From: Skermanella mucosa
GTDB lineage: Bacteria > Pseudomonadota > Alphaproteobacteria > Azospirillales > Azospirillaceae
Direction: 5' to 3'
DNA length: 64,000 nt
Assembly (NCBI RefSeq): GCF_016765655.2
Contig: NZ_CP086106.1
Location: 3,957,001-4,021,000 of the forward strand
Shown in pieces: positions 46,588 to 55,617 of this stretch. Under the pieces are notes generated by a model that ran no database searches, had not been told where the DNA came from, and saw only the letters and a program-made list of their open reading frames with translations. Numbering within the stretch: the first letter of the stretch is position 1; the number at the start of each line of letters is the position of its first letter. The position numbers and the translations under genes were made by a program.

Positions 46588-47643
46588 ATGGACTATCGTC
46601 AACTCGGCCGATCCGGCCTCAAGGTGTCGGCGTTGACGCTCGGCACCATGACCTTCGGCGGCAAGGGCAGCTTCGCCAAGACCGGCAACACCGATCCGGC
46701 CGGCGCCCGCCGCCAGATCGACATGTGCCTGGATGCCGGGATCAACCTTTATGATACGGCCGACGTCTATTCGACCGGCCTGTCCGAGGAGATCCTGGGA
46801 GAAGCCGTCGCGGACCGGCGGGACCGCCTGCTGATCGCCACGAAGGCGCGCTTTCCCATGGGAACGGACCCCAACGACCGGGGCCTGTCCCGCCACCATC
46901 TGGTCCGCGCCTGCGAGGCGAGCCTCCGGCGGCTGAAGACCGACTACATCGACCTCTACCAGCTCCACGAGTGGGACGGCCTGACCCCGCTGGAGGAGAC
47001 CCTGGCGGCGCTCGACGACCTCGTCCGGTCGGGCAAGGTCCGATACGTCGGCGTGTCCAACTTCTCCGGCTGGCACCTGATGAAGGCCCTGGGGATCTCG
47101 GAGCGGGACGGGTTCGTCCGCCCCGTTTCGCAGCAGATCCATTACACGCTCCAGGCCCGGGAGGCGGAGTACGAGCTGGCACCGATCGCGGTGGACCAGG
47201 GTGTCGGCATCCTCGTCTGGTCGCCGCTGGCGGGGGGACTGCTCTCCGGGAAGTACCGTCGCGGCCGGCCTGAGCCGGAGGGCACGCGCAAGGCCAACGA
47301 CTGGCGCGAGCCGCCGGTGCGCGACCTGGACAAGCTCCACGACATCGTTGAGGTGCTGGTGGAGATCGCGGAGGCGCGCGGCGTCTCGGCCGCCCAGGTC
47401 GCCCTGGCATGGCTGATCGGCAGGCCGGGCGTCGCGTCGGCGGTGATCGGCGCGCGGACCGACGAACAGCTCGCCGACAACCTCAAGGCGACCGAACTCA
47501 CCCTGAGCGCCGACGAATGCGCCCGGCTGGAGGAGGTCAGCCGGCCGCCCCTGCTCTATCCCTACTGGCACCAGGCGAACACGGCATCCGACCGCCTGTC
47601 CGCGGCGGACCTGGTCCTGATCGCCCCGCACCTGAAGGCATGA
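46588..47643 (+). CDS. Aldo/keto reductase
   Basis: 351-residue NADPH-dependent (beta/alpha)8 reductase. Catalytic Asp and Tyr in NLYDTADVYSTG, Lys in LLIATKARF and His in LYQLHEWD are intact, and the cofactor segment ASAVIGARTDEQLADNL is present. It resembles the YajO/YakC-like AKRs. It ends overlapping the MFS gene (ATGA), so the two may form an operon for export or detoxification. Confidence 0.93.
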   Translation: MDYRQLGRSGLKVSALTLGTMTFGGKGSFAKTGNTDPAGARRQIDMCLDAGINLYDTADVYSTGLSEEILGEAVADRRDRLLIATKARFPMGTDPNDRGLSRHHLVRACEASLRRLKTDYIDLYQLHEWDGLTPLEETLAALDDLVRSGKVRYVGVSNFSGWHLMKALGISERDGFVRPVSQQIHYTLQAREAEYELAPIAVDQGVGILVWSPLAGGLLSGKYRRGRPEPEGTRKANDWREPPVRDLDKLHDIVEVLVEIAEARGVSAAQVALAWLIGRPGVASAVIGARTDEQLADNLKATELTLSADECARLEEVSRPPLLYPYWHQANTASDRLSAADLVLIAPHLKA

Positions 47644-48869
47644 GCACTGCCACCGCCGCTGTGGAGGGAGCCGGCCACGGCCTCTCCCCGGCGCTGACGG
47701 CCGCCTGCGCGGTGGCCTGCGGCGCCATGGTCGCCAACCTGTATTACGCGCAGCCGCTGATCGACCTGATCGCGCCGGAGCTTAGCCTGAGCGGCAACCT
47801 GTCCGGGATGATCGTCACCCTCACCCAGCTCGGCTACGGAGCCGGGCTGCTGCTGATCGTCCCGCTGGCCGATCGGGTCGAGAACCGGCGCCTGATCCTC
47901 ACCACCCTGCTGTGCGCGGCTGCGGCGCTGGCCGGCGTCGGCCTCTCCTCGTCGGCCCCGGTCTTCCTGGTGGCGGCGGTCGCCGTCGGCTTCTGTTCGG
48001 CGGGAGCCCAGGTGATCGTGCCGTTCGCGGCGTCCCTGGCGCCGGAGGAACGGCGCGGGCGCACCATCGGGAACATCATGGCGGGTCTGCTGGCCGGGAT
48101 CATGCTGGCCCGGCCGGCCGCCAGCCTGCTCGCCGACATGTTCGGCTGGCGCGCCGTGTTCTGGGTGTCGGCCGGACTGATGCTGCTGCTGGCGGGATGG
48201 CTGGCGAAGGCGCTTCCGAAGCTTTCCCGGGCCGAAGCGCGGCGGACGGAGTCCGGCGACTATGGCCGGATGCTCCGGTCGCTGTGGCGCATCCTCGTCA
48301 CGACGCCGGCGCTCCAGCGCCGCGCCGTCTACCAGGGGATCCTGTTCGCGGTCTTCAACATCTTCTGGACGGCGGCCCCGCTGATGCTGGCCCGCAGCTT
48401 CGGCTACGGCCAGAAGGGCATCGCGCTGTTCGCCCTGGCGGGAGCCGGCGGCGCGCTGGCGGCGCCGCTGGCCGGCCGGCTCGGCGACCGCGGCCATGTC
48501 AGGGCCGGCACGGCGGCGGCGCTCGCCACGGTGACGCTCAGCTGCGTGCTGTCGGGATGGGCCGCGGCGATCCCCTCGCTGGCGGCGCTGGTCTTCTTCG
48601 CGGTGACGCTCGACGCGGCGACGCAGGTGAACCAGGTGCTGGGCCAGCGCGTGATCTACTCCCTGCCCGGCGACGCCCGCGGCCGGATGAACGCCATCTA
48701 CATGACCATCGTCTTCGTGCTGGGGGCCGGCGGTTCGGCGGTGGCCACCCTGACCTACCACCATGGCGGCTGGTGGACGTCGATGCTGGCCGGCGGCATT
48801 CTGGGTCTCGTCGCGCTGGCCGTCTTCGCGACCGAGTTCCGCCGGCCGGCCGGGACCGCGGGCCGGTGA
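47640..48869 (+). CDS. MFS transporter
   Basis: 409-residue major facilitator transporter with about 12 hydrophobic helices. It has the antiporter-family signature region (PLADRVENRRLIL, with basic loop) and the YYAQPLIDLIAP segment at helix 1, characteristic of drug/arabinose efflux-type YnfM-like proteins. It is coupled to the aldo/keto reductase by a four-base overlap. Substrate unknown. Confidence 0.9.
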   Translation: MSTATAAVEGAGHGLSPALTAACAVACGAMVANLYYAQPLIDLIAPELSLSGNLSGMIVTLTQLGYGAGLLLIVPLADRVENRRLILTTLLCAAAALAGVGLSSSAPVFLVAAVAVGFCSAGAQVIVPFAASLAPEERRGRTIGNIMAGLLAGIMLARPAASLLADMFGWRAVFWVSAGLMLLLAGWLAKALPKLSRAEARRTESGDYGRMLRSLWRILVTTPALQRRAVYQGILFAVFNIFWTAAPLMLARSFGYGQKGIALFALAGAGGALAAPLAGRLGDRGHVRAGTAAALATVTLSCVLSGWAAAIPSLAALVFFAVTLDAATQVNQVLGQRVIYSLPGDARGRMNAIYMTIVFVLGAGGSAVATLTYHHGGWWTSMLAGGILGLVALAVFATEFRRPAGTAGR

Positions 48870-48967
48870 GCCTCAGGTCGTACGACTTTCGATTTCACCC
48901 CTTATGCGCAACGATCGCCGAGCTTCCTGGTTGATGGATTGAAGCCAACTTTAGGGGAATGCAATCC

Positions 48968-49129
48968 ATGCGTACCATGAAGATAGTCCTTGCCGCCCTG
49001 GCCCTCCCGGTGCTCCTGGCCGCCTGCGGTTCGGACGACACGGTGACGGAGCGGACGACGACCACGACGACTCCGGGCACCTATTCGGACTCGGTGACGA
49101 CCGAGCGCAAGACGACGGTCGACGACTGA
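48968..49129 (+). CDS. Small threonine-rich lipoprotein
   Basis: A 53-residue lipoprotein. The signal MRTMKIVLAALALPVLLAAC ends in a lipobox (LLAAC), so the mature lipoprotein begins at Cys20. It is followed by a short threonine- and aspartate-rich tail (TTTTTT, SVTTERKTTVDD). ATG 48968 is the first possible start; ATG 48977 is also in frame. The function is unknown; it lies upstream of the DUF1206 gene and may be envelope-associated. Confidence 0.75.
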   Translation: MRTMKIVLAALALPVLLAACGSDDTVTERTTTTTTPGTYSDSVTTERKTTVDD

Positions 49130-49205
49130 GCCCGCGCACGGGCGCGACTTCCTGGATCCCGGCGGCATCGGGCCGGCCGGGCGACGACAACTTCGGGGAA
49201 ACGCC

Positions 49206-50033
49206 GTGATGGGCAACGTGTGTCGTTTCGAGTCCCTGGCGCGTCTCGGCTACGGAGCCCGCGGCGTCGTCTATGTGCTGGTCGGCTGGTTCGCCATGAT
49301 GGCCGCGTTGGGCGCAGGCCAGCTGACCGACACCAAAGGGGTCCTGCGCGAGATCCTGCTGCAGCCCTTCGGCAAGGCGCTACTGGCGGTCGTGGCACTC
49401 GGCCTCGTCGGCCACGCGGTCTGGCGCATCGCCCAGGCCTGGCTCGACCTGGACGGGCACGGCGCCGACGCCAAGGGGATTGTGGTGCGGGGCGGCCTGC
49501 TGGCGAGCGGGGCGATCCACGTCTCGCTCGCCTTCTTCGCCATTTCGCTGGTGCTGGGCCTGCAGGGGCCGGGATCGGGAGACAGCGGCGACGGAGCCCG
49601 GGACTGGACCGCCTGGCTGCTGTCCCAGCCCTTCGGGCGCTGGCTGGTCGGTGCCGTCGGGGTCGCGGTCCTGGGGGCCGCCGCCGGGCATTTCGTGAAA
49701 GCCTGGAAGGCGACCTTCCGCCGTTTCCTGAAGGCCGATCCCAGGACGATGGAGATGATCTGCCCGATCGGTCGCGTCGGCCTCGGCGCCAAGGGCGTCG
49801 TCTTCCTGATCATCGGCGTCTTCTTCCTGACCGCCGCCTGGCAGGTCGACTCGTCCGAATCGGGCGGTCTGGGGAAGGCGCTGGAGATGCTTCAGGAACA
49901 GCCCTACGGCGCCTGGGTGCTCGGCGTCGTCGCCGTGGGCCTGTTCGCCTTCGGCATCTACAGCATGATCGTGGGGTTCTACCGGCGGATCGACTATCCG
50001 TCGGTGCTCCCCGGCCTCAAGGCCCCGGCCTAG
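49206..50033 (+). CDS. DUF1206 membrane protein
   Basis: About 275 residues with three tandem DUF1206 units, each of two helices. The repeated pattern LARLGYGARGVVYVLVGWFAMMAA, GLLASGAIHVSLAFFAISLVLG and GLGAKGVVFLIIGVFFLTAAW, with following QPFGxWL-VG motifs, makes the threefold repeat clear. Starts GTG 49206 or ATG 49209. The function of the family is unknown. Confidence 0.9.
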   Translation: MMGNVCRFESLARLGYGARGVVYVLVGWFAMMAALGAGQLTDTKGVLREILLQPFGKALLAVVALGLVGHAVWRIAQAWLDLDGHGADAKGIVVRGGLLASGAIHVSLAFFAISLVLGLQGPGSGDSGDGARDWTAWLLSQPFGRWLVGAVGVAVLGAAAGHFVKAWKATFRRFLKADPRTMEMICPIGRVGLGAKGVVFLIIGVFFLTAAWQVDSSESGGLGKALEMLQEQPYGAWVLGVVAVGLFAFGIYSMIVGFYRRIDYPSVLPGLKAPA

Positions 50034-50065
50034 GTTCCCGCCCAACGGGTCAGGCGGGCGGGCGC

Positions 50066-51436
50066 CTACTCCGCGGCGACGAGGCTTCCGTTGCTTTCCC
50101 GCACGAAATACTCCCGGCTCAGCTTCACGATGACGGGCGAGAGCAGCAGCAGCGAGATCAGGTTGGGGATCGCCATGAAAGCGTTCAGCGTGTCCGCGAT
50201 CAGCCAGACGAGGTCGAGCTGCGCCACGGCGCCGAGGAACACCGCCAGCGTCCAGCAGATCCGGTAGGGCTTGGCGGACCTGGTGCCGACCAGGAATTCC
50301 CAGCATTTCTCGCCGTAGTAGGACCAGCCCAGGATGGTGGTGAAGGCGAAGACGGCGAGCTCGACCGACAGGAGATACTGGCCGATCCCCGGCATCGCGG
50401 CCTCGAACGCCGACGAGGAGAGCACCGCCCCGGACTGGCCGCTGTTCCAGACGCCGGATACGACGATCGCCAGGCCGGTCATGGTGCAGACGATGATGGT
50501 GTCGATGAAGGTGCCCATCATGCCGACCAGGGCCGAGCGGACCGGGCTGCGCGTGGTGCCGGCCGCCTGGGCGATGCCGGCGGTGCCGAGGCCCGCCTCG
50601 TTGGAGAAGATGCCGCGGGCGACGCCGTAGCGCATGGCCGCCCAGACTGCGGCACCGGCGAAGCCGCCGCTGGCCGCGACCGGGGTGAAGGCGTGGGTGA
50701 ACACCAGGGAGATCGCCTCGGGCAGCCGGTCGGCGAAGACCACCAGGACGAACAGGGCGCAGATCACGTAGCTGACGCACATGGCCGGGACCAGCGCCTC
50801 GGCCACCCGGCCGATCCGCTTGATGCCGCCCAGGATGACGGCGCCGGTGACAACGGTCAGGACGACGCCGGTAAGCCAGACCGGCACGCCGAAGGTGTTC
50901 TCCGCGACCCCGGCGATGGCGTTGGCCTGAACCATGTTGCCGATGCCGAAGCCGGCGAAGCCGGCGGTCAGCGCAAAGGCCACGCCCAACCAGCGCCAGC
51001 GGGGGCCGAGGCCGTTCTTGATCGCGTACATCGGCCCGCCGACATGCTCGCCCTTGTCGTCCACCTCGCGGTAATGGACGGCCAGAAGGACTTCGGCATA
51101 CTTGGTCGCCATGCCGACCAGCGCGGTGCACCACATCCAGAACAGGGCGCCCGGACCGCCGAGGGCTATGGCGGTCGCGACGCCCGCGATGTTGCCGGTG
51201 CCGACCGTCGCGGCCAGCGCCGTCATCAGGGCCGCGAAGGGGCTGATCTCGCCGTCCTCTGCCGAGCCCGACTTGCGGCCCTGCCAGACGAGCCTGGCGC
51301 CGTAACCGATCTTGGCGAGCGGCATCAGCTTGAGCCGCACTTGCAGGAACAGGCCGGTGCCCAGGATCAGCACCAGCATGGGGACACCCCAGACAACGCC
51401 GTTCAAGGCGTTGAGGCTTTCGGTGAAAGCTTCCAC
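50066..51436 (-). CDS. Sodium:alanine symporter (AGCS family)
   Basis: 456-residue amino acid carrier. Helices include GTGNIAGVATAIALGGPGALFWMW, the family signature around residues 80-105, then AVHYREVD and GARLVW. It imports alanine or glycine with Na+. GTG start at 51436 follows GGAGGAAAC. It is alone, convergent with the DUF1206 gene. Confidence 0.94.
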   Translation of the reverse strand: MEAFTESLNALNGVVWGVPMLVLILGTGLFLQVRLKLMPLAKIGYGARLVWQGRKSGSAEDGEISPFAALMTALAATVGTGNIAGVATAIALGGPGALFWMWCTALVGMATKYAEVLLAVHYREVDDKGEHVGGPMYAIKNGLGPRWRWLGVAFALTAGFAGFGIGNMVQANAIAGVAENTFGVPVWLTGVVLTVVTGAVILGGIKRIGRVAEALVPAMCVSYVICALFVLVVFADRLPEAISLVFTHAFTPVAASGGFAGAAVWAAMRYGVARGIFSNEAGLGTAGIAQAAGTTRSPVRSALVGMMGTFIDTIIVCTMTGLAIVVSGVWNSGQSGAVLSSSAFEAAMPGIGQYLLSVELAVFAFTTILGWSYYGEKCWEFLVGTRSAKPYRICWTLAVFLGAVAQLDLVWLIADTLNAFMAIPNLISLLLLSPVIVKLSREYFVRESNGSLVAAE

Positions 51437-51756
51437 GTTTCCTCCGACTGAATCTTTGTTCTGTTTCTTTGTTCCGTGTTCCGGGAAGGCCGGGCGGACC
51501 TGCGGGCGACCTGGATCGCCGGCCCGGAACCGGTCTTCGTTAACCAGAATTCAGCAAACGCCGTGCCACTCCGGAAAACGCGGTGTTACGGCGCTTTCCG
51601 GGGCGGCTTGGGGGCTTGGCGATGTATGCGGAGGTTTACGCCGCCACCGAGCAATGAGCCCAGAGGCGGGGAAGTCTGCGAACAATCAGGGGCTTGCCCA
51701 AGCTGTACGCGAGGGCTTACAGCGTATACGAAGATGTACAGGCGGATGCTGCCCGG
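51437..51756. other. 320-bp intergenic region without a supported gene
   Basis: Lies between the start of the symporter (minus strand) and the end of the TPR-S/trypsin gene (minus strand). It holds an imperfect hairpin (CCGGAAA with TTTCCGG, about 51570-51605) and a lone TTAACCAG half-site near 51540. Plus-strand open frames here run into the antisense of the protease gene, so I do not accept them. Confidence 0.4.
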
Positions 51757-53451
51757 TTATCGGCGCACCGTTCCGGCTTCCACGGACCTTACTACGTCGT
51801 CGCGGATCGACTGTATCCAGACCCCTTCGTTCGCGGCATAAGTGTCACGTTTTCCATTCAACATGCTCGTTTCCTCGAAGCCGGCACGGTGCAGCCCCAC
51901 GACTCTCCAGGCTTGCGCGGAGAACACCGGACTGCCGGAGCTTCCGCGCTCCGTGGGAGCACGGTAATGCAGCAAGCAGCGGCCGGGCCGGCTTGGACGC
52001 CCGTCGGGTGGTCCTTCATGATCAAGCAGCCGGTTGTCCTGGATGGAGAAGCTCAAGTCTCGGCCAGAGGGATGGCCGATGATGTAGACCCGCTGCCCCT
52101 CCTCCAGGAATGGCAGTGTCCTTGAGATCGGACAAGGCTTGACCCCTCCCGGTGTTTCGTCCAGGCGCAACAGGATGGCGTCGAGATCCCCGGGAGGGGA
52201 ACTCCAGACCACTTCGGTCGCCGAGTATCGGGGAGCGGTGAAGCCGGGCTCGGCCAGGGCCTCGAAACTGATCTCGGCCTCGTCGATGCTCGATGCCTCC
52301 GTATCCATAGGATCATCAGTCACCACATGGGAGTTGGTCAGCAGGAACATCTCGTCGCCGAAGGACTCATGCAGGTCGCCCCCGCGCAGGAGAAAGCCGG
52401 TCCCGTTGCGATTTCCATCGTGAGATTGGATCCTGGCGACCGCCCGCGCGCGTTCGATCCCCATGCACATCCATCGATAGGTCGTCAGGCCGGTATTTCC
52501 CAGGACGCGCTCGAAGGTGCTTGAATCGGCCGCCTGCATGCCCTTCACCTGACCGGGCGCGAGGCTGATGCGGCCGTTCTCGCGCCGGAGCAGTTCTGCC
52601 TGGAGCACGGGCAACAGGTCGCCGCCCGGCCCGCCGCCGATCCGCAGATCCCAGACTTCCGTAAGCTGGCGCAGGGTGCCGGCGATGGCGAAGGCGTCCA
52701 CGTCCTGCGCGGCCAGGTACTTGCCGAGCCAGCGTTCCGCCCCGGACCAGTCCTCCAGCGCGATGCAGGCCTCGGCGGCGGTGGCGTAGTCCCAGGCGGG
52801 CAGTACCTCCGTCCAGCGCCGGCCGATATGGTCCCTGATGCGGGCGGCCAGCTGCGCGGCGTCGGGCGCGAACGGGATGCGGATGCCGTCCCGCTCGGCG
52901 CGGCACAGCAGGGCGACCACATTGACGCCGTGCCAGACCCGCTCCGCATCGGCCTCGTAGATCTTGTTGTACCACGCGACGGACTGGCCCAGCGCCGACT
53001 CGCCCATGCCCAGCCGGCTGCCCCGGGCCTCGACGAAGATCTGCTTGTAGGTGCGGCCGAGCAGTCCGCATGTCTCGGGATACTCGTCGCGGTCGTCCCG
53101 GGCGCGTTCCTCCAGCCGTTTCAGCAGGTCGAGAGCGGGGATGAGTTCCCCCCGGTTGATCAGCGCCTGGGCGTATTGGCGGTATATGAGGTGCGAGTCG
53201 CAGCCCATCCGGATCATCGCGTCGGCGAACCGTTGCAGGGCGCCGAAATGCCGCCAGCGCCGCAGTTCCCCGAGAACCCTCTTGACGAGGGGCGTGTCCG
53301 GCGGGTCCGACTGGCGCCGCAGATGGGCGACAAGGATCTCGGTCGCCTCGTCCAGCCGCGCGGTATCCAGGTTGCGGGCGGCATCGAGGACGTCATCGAC
53401 CATTTCCGGCAGGTCCGGCGGTTTGGGAAGACCGGTTGTCGTTGGAGTCAT
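51757..53451 (-). CDS. Trypsin-like serine protease with N-terminal TRAFs-binding/TPR-like (TPR-S) region
   Basis: 564 residues. Residues about 10-350 are helical repeats with the CGLLGRTYKQIFVE and ALGQSVAWYNKIYEAD segments seen in DUF4071/TPR-S (MAP3K TRAFs-binding) domains. The C-terminal 200 residues form a trypsin fold with an intact triad: LTNSHVVTDD, DLDAILLRLD and APTERGSSGSPVF. There is no signal peptide, so it is cytoplasmic. In bacteria this combination is known from effector-type conflict systems in which the TPR region senses and the protease executes. No partner receptor is obvious. ATG 53451 begins the solid part. Confidence 0.85.
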   Translation of the reverse strand: MTPTTTGLPKPPDLPEMVDDVLDAARNLDTARLDEATEILVAHLRRQSDPPDTPLVKRVLGELRRWRHFGALQRFADAMIRMGCDSHLIYRQYAQALINRGELIPALDLLKRLEERARDDRDEYPETCGLLGRTYKQIFVEARGSRLGMGESALGQSVAWYNKIYEADAERVWHGVNVVALLCRAERDGIRIPFAPDAAQLAARIRDHIGRRWTEVLPAWDYATAAEACIALEDWSGAERWLGKYLAAQDVDAFAIAGTLRQLTEVWDLRIGGGPGGDLLPVLQAELLRRENGRISLAPGQVKGMQAADSSTFERVLGNTGLTTYRWMCMGIERARAVARIQSHDGNRNGTGFLLRGGDLHESFGDEMFLLTNSHVVTDDPMDTEASSIDEAEISFEALAEPGFTAPRYSATEVVWSSPPGDLDAILLRLDETPGGVKPCPISRTLPFLEEGQRVYIIGHPSGRDLSFSIQDNRLLDHEGPPDGRPSRPGRCLLHYRAPTERGSSGSPVFSAQAWRVVGLHRAGFEETSMLNGKRDTYAANEGVWIQSIRDDVVRSVEAGTVRR

Positions 53452-53630
53452 GGACGTTCCTTCGGTGGGCAGGACGGATGGCGGACCGACACCTGATGCG
53501 CGTCGGGCGATCATCATCCAGGCTGCGTGTCATCCGACGCTATATTCTTTTCAGGGAGTTTTCCAGCAATCGATCCTCTTATGCGTGCGCTTTGCTGCCC
53601 CGTTGCGCATCCGGTGGCGGGGAAAGCCGG

Positions 53631-54536
53631 TCAGCCGCAGAGGCTGTCCGACAAGCTCGGCCCTGCGGCGGCGAGCGCGCGGAAGGTGGGATGGACGCTG
53701 CCCGACTTGGCGCCGGAAACGACGCCCGGGGGCCGGCCGAACGCCGGGACGGAGCCGGCCAGCGACGTCGAGCCGAGGAGCGCGGACAGGTCGGAGGTCA
53801 ATAGCTCCAACTCCCGCGCAAGGTCATCATCGGTCATCCTTCCGGACGGTGCCGCCGGCTGCGCGGCTGCGGATCGGGACGCGCCGGGCTCCGGGGACGC
53901 CTGCGGTGCCGGGTCGGCGGGCTTCGCCGGAGCGGGCGCGGAAAGCTCGGGGGGCGTGGACGGTACGGAAGGTGCCGAAAGGTCATCATCGGTCATCATG
54001 GCGGCGTTGCCGGCATCCTCCGCCATGGGCTCCCGCGTGGAGCCGGGACGGAAGCGGAGGGGGTCGAGTTCCTCCTCCGGGTCGGCGGCGAGCCCTTCCA
54101 GATCGGCGTCGGGATGGGGCCGGCTGTCGAGGCAGCCGTTATAATGGTGGGTGATCCGCTTGTCCTGGATGACGCCGCACAGCTTCAGGCCGAACTCGAC
54201 GGCGCGGAGGGCCACCCCCAGGCGCTTCGTCTCCAGGGCGTCCTCGATGATGCGGGCCACCTGCCGGTCGGCTTGGTCGAGGCGTGCCTGATGTTCGGCC
54301 CTCCGGGCTGCCCGGATCTCGTCGATCCGCACCCGGATTTCCGGCTGGCGCATCAGGAAGGCGCCCCGCTGCTTGGCGCCGTTCGCCGAATAACCCGCCT
54401 GCCGCGCCGCCTCCGCCCCGCCGACGCCGCCGGCCATGGCGTGGCAGAAAGCTTCCTGGCGCGGGGTCAGCAGCGGACGGGAGGATGCGGCCGGCCGGGG
54501 CTTGGAGGTGGGTTCGACGGGGGCTGGGGCGGACAT
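53631..54536 (-). CDS. Terminase small subunit-like protein with long disordered C terminus
   Basis: 301 residues. The N-terminal LTPRQEAFCHAMAGGVGGAEAARQAGYS, with GAFLMRQPEIRVRIDEIRA, matches the DNA-binding domain of Terminase_2 small subunits. The helical region to about 130 fits too. The rest is Pro/Ala/Ser-rich and disordered, with the motif MTDDDL occurring twice. No large terminase, portal or capsid gene is nearby, so this is either domesticated or a phage remnant. Start ATG 54536. Confidence 0.72.
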   Translation of the reverse strand: MSAPAPVEPTSKPRPAASSRPLLTPRQEAFCHAMAGGVGGAEAARQAGYSANGAKQRGAFLMRQPEIRVRIDEIRAARRAEHQARLDQADRQVARIIEDALETKRLGVALRAVEFGLKLCGVIQDKRITHHYNGCLDSRPHPDADLEGLAADPEEELDPLRFRPGSTREPMAEDAGNAAMMTDDDLSAPSVPSTPPELSAPAPAKPADPAPQASPEPGASRSAAAQPAAPSGRMTDDDLARELELLTSDLSALLGSTSLAGSVPAFGRPPGVVSGAKSGSVHPTFRALAAAGPSLSDSLCG

Positions 54537-54676
54537 GGCAGGGGCCTTTCGGGACGCGGAAGAGGTAGTGGATTATTATCCTATAATCCTGACTATATTC
54601 AAGCCGAACATCTCCCGTCGGTACGATCGCATCCGCTGGCCGCGTGGCATGGCGTGGCGGGAGAATCCGCTTGTTT

Positions 54677-55453
54677 TCAAAGCAGCGGCCGCAAGGCCAG
54701 ATGCCCGCCCAGCGCCAGCAACCCCAGGAAGAAGCAGCGCCGGAAGGTTTCGGGCCGCACATGGGTCCGCACCCGCTGGCCGAGCGCCATTCCGGCAAGC
54801 GCCGGGACCAGGGCCAGCAGCGACGCCCCGGCCACGGCCCCGTCGAACGCGCCGCCTTCCGCCAACCCCGCCGCCATCGCGACCGTGGAGGTCAGGAAGG
54901 ACAGGCCGAGCGCCTGGACCAGATCGTCCCGCCGAAGCTCCAGCGCCTGGAGCCACGGAACCGCCGGGATCACGAACACGCCGGTGGCGGCGGTGACCGC
55001 GCCGGTGGCGGCGCCGACCAGGAGCGAGAACCGCCTTTCCACCCCGTCGGGAACCGTGAACCGCGCCCGGGAAAGCCCGAAGCACGCATAGGCCAGCAGG
55101 GCGATGCCCAGCGCGGCGGCCGCATGGTCCGCTTCCCCGCCGGCCATCAGGTCCGCGCCGGCCAGGGTCGCGGCCCAGGTCCCGATGCAGATGCCGACCA
55201 GCATCGGCCAGAGCCGCCGAAGCAGCGTCCTGAAGCTGGGTCCCGCCGCCAGTTGCCAGACATTGGTCACCAGGGACGGCACCACCAGCAACGCCGCGGC
55301 TTCGGCGGGCGGCATGACCAGACCGAGCAGGCCGATGGCGACCGTTGGCAGGCCGAGCCCGATGACTCCCTTCACGAAGCCGGCGATCAGGAAGGCGATG
55401 GCGGCGATGATGGTGCCGATGGTGGTGATGGTGGCGATGGTGGTGGTGAACAT
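54677..55453 (-). CDS. TauE/SafE family sulfite exporter-like protein
   Basis: 258 residues with about seven hydrophobic helices. The GFVKGVIGLGLPTVAIGLLG motif and the second-half copy TGAVTAATGVFVIPAVPWLQALELRRDD are the duplicated TauE signature. It probably exports sulfite, sulfonates or organic acids. ATG 55453 begins a low-complexity stretch (MFTTTIATITTIGTII) encoded by a GGT/GAT-type microsatellite. Divergent LysR-type gene suggests control by that regulator. Confidence 0.9.
   Translation of the reverse strand: MFTTTIATITTIGTIIAAIAFLIAGFVKGVIGLGLPTVAIGLLGLVMPPAEAAALLVVPSLVTNVWQLAAGPSFRTLLRRLWPMLVGICIGTWAATLAGADLMAGGEADHAAAALGIALLAYACFGLSRARFTVPDGVERRFSLLVGAATGAVTAATGVFVIPAVPWLQALELRRDDLVQALGLSFLTSTVAMAAGLAEGGAFDGAVAGASLLALVPALAGMALGQRVRTHVRPETFRRCFFLGLLALGGHLALRPLL
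55405..55452. repeat. ATGGTG-type microsatellite inside the 5' end of the TauE gene
   Basis: Degenerate tandem repeats of GATGGTG/GGTGATGG units encode the TauE N terminus (TTTIATITTIGTII). Such repeats can slip during replication, which could alter the start of the protein; no evidence of that is visible in one genome. Confidence 0.6.
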
Positions 55454-55570
55454 GGGTCCTCCGGCTGTGCGCGGCCTGCGCGGCCGGTGCGTCCTGTATG
55501 CCCTGTGCGGCCTTGCGCCGAAATTGACGGTCTCAGGCATCCGCCGCAATGTGGGAGTCACGGTGGCAGC

Positions 55571-55587
55571 CTTCGGATGAGCCGAAG
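55571..55587. promoter_or_regulatory. Inverted repeat between TauE and LysR genes
   Basis: CTTCGG-N5-CCGAAG lies 30 bases before the LysR start and about 120 bases before the TauE start. This is a plausible LysR-type regulator operator in a divergent promoter, though the spacing is shorter than the classic T-N11-A. Confidence 0.4.
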
Positions 55588-55617
55588 CCTGCCGGTCCAG
55601 CCCCGGAGGGTGCCCCC

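Noticed and set aside
51694-52125. Plus-strand frame (MPKLYARAYSVYEDV...) over the end of the TPR-S/trypsin gene
   Set aside because: Most of it is antisense to the protease C terminus. The N-terminal part looks superficially protein-like but has no supporting ribosome site or motif.
55381-55452. CRISPR-like or other array of repeats near the TauE start
   Set aside because: The units are short, degenerate and contiguous with no spacers; this is a microsatellite inside coding sequence.
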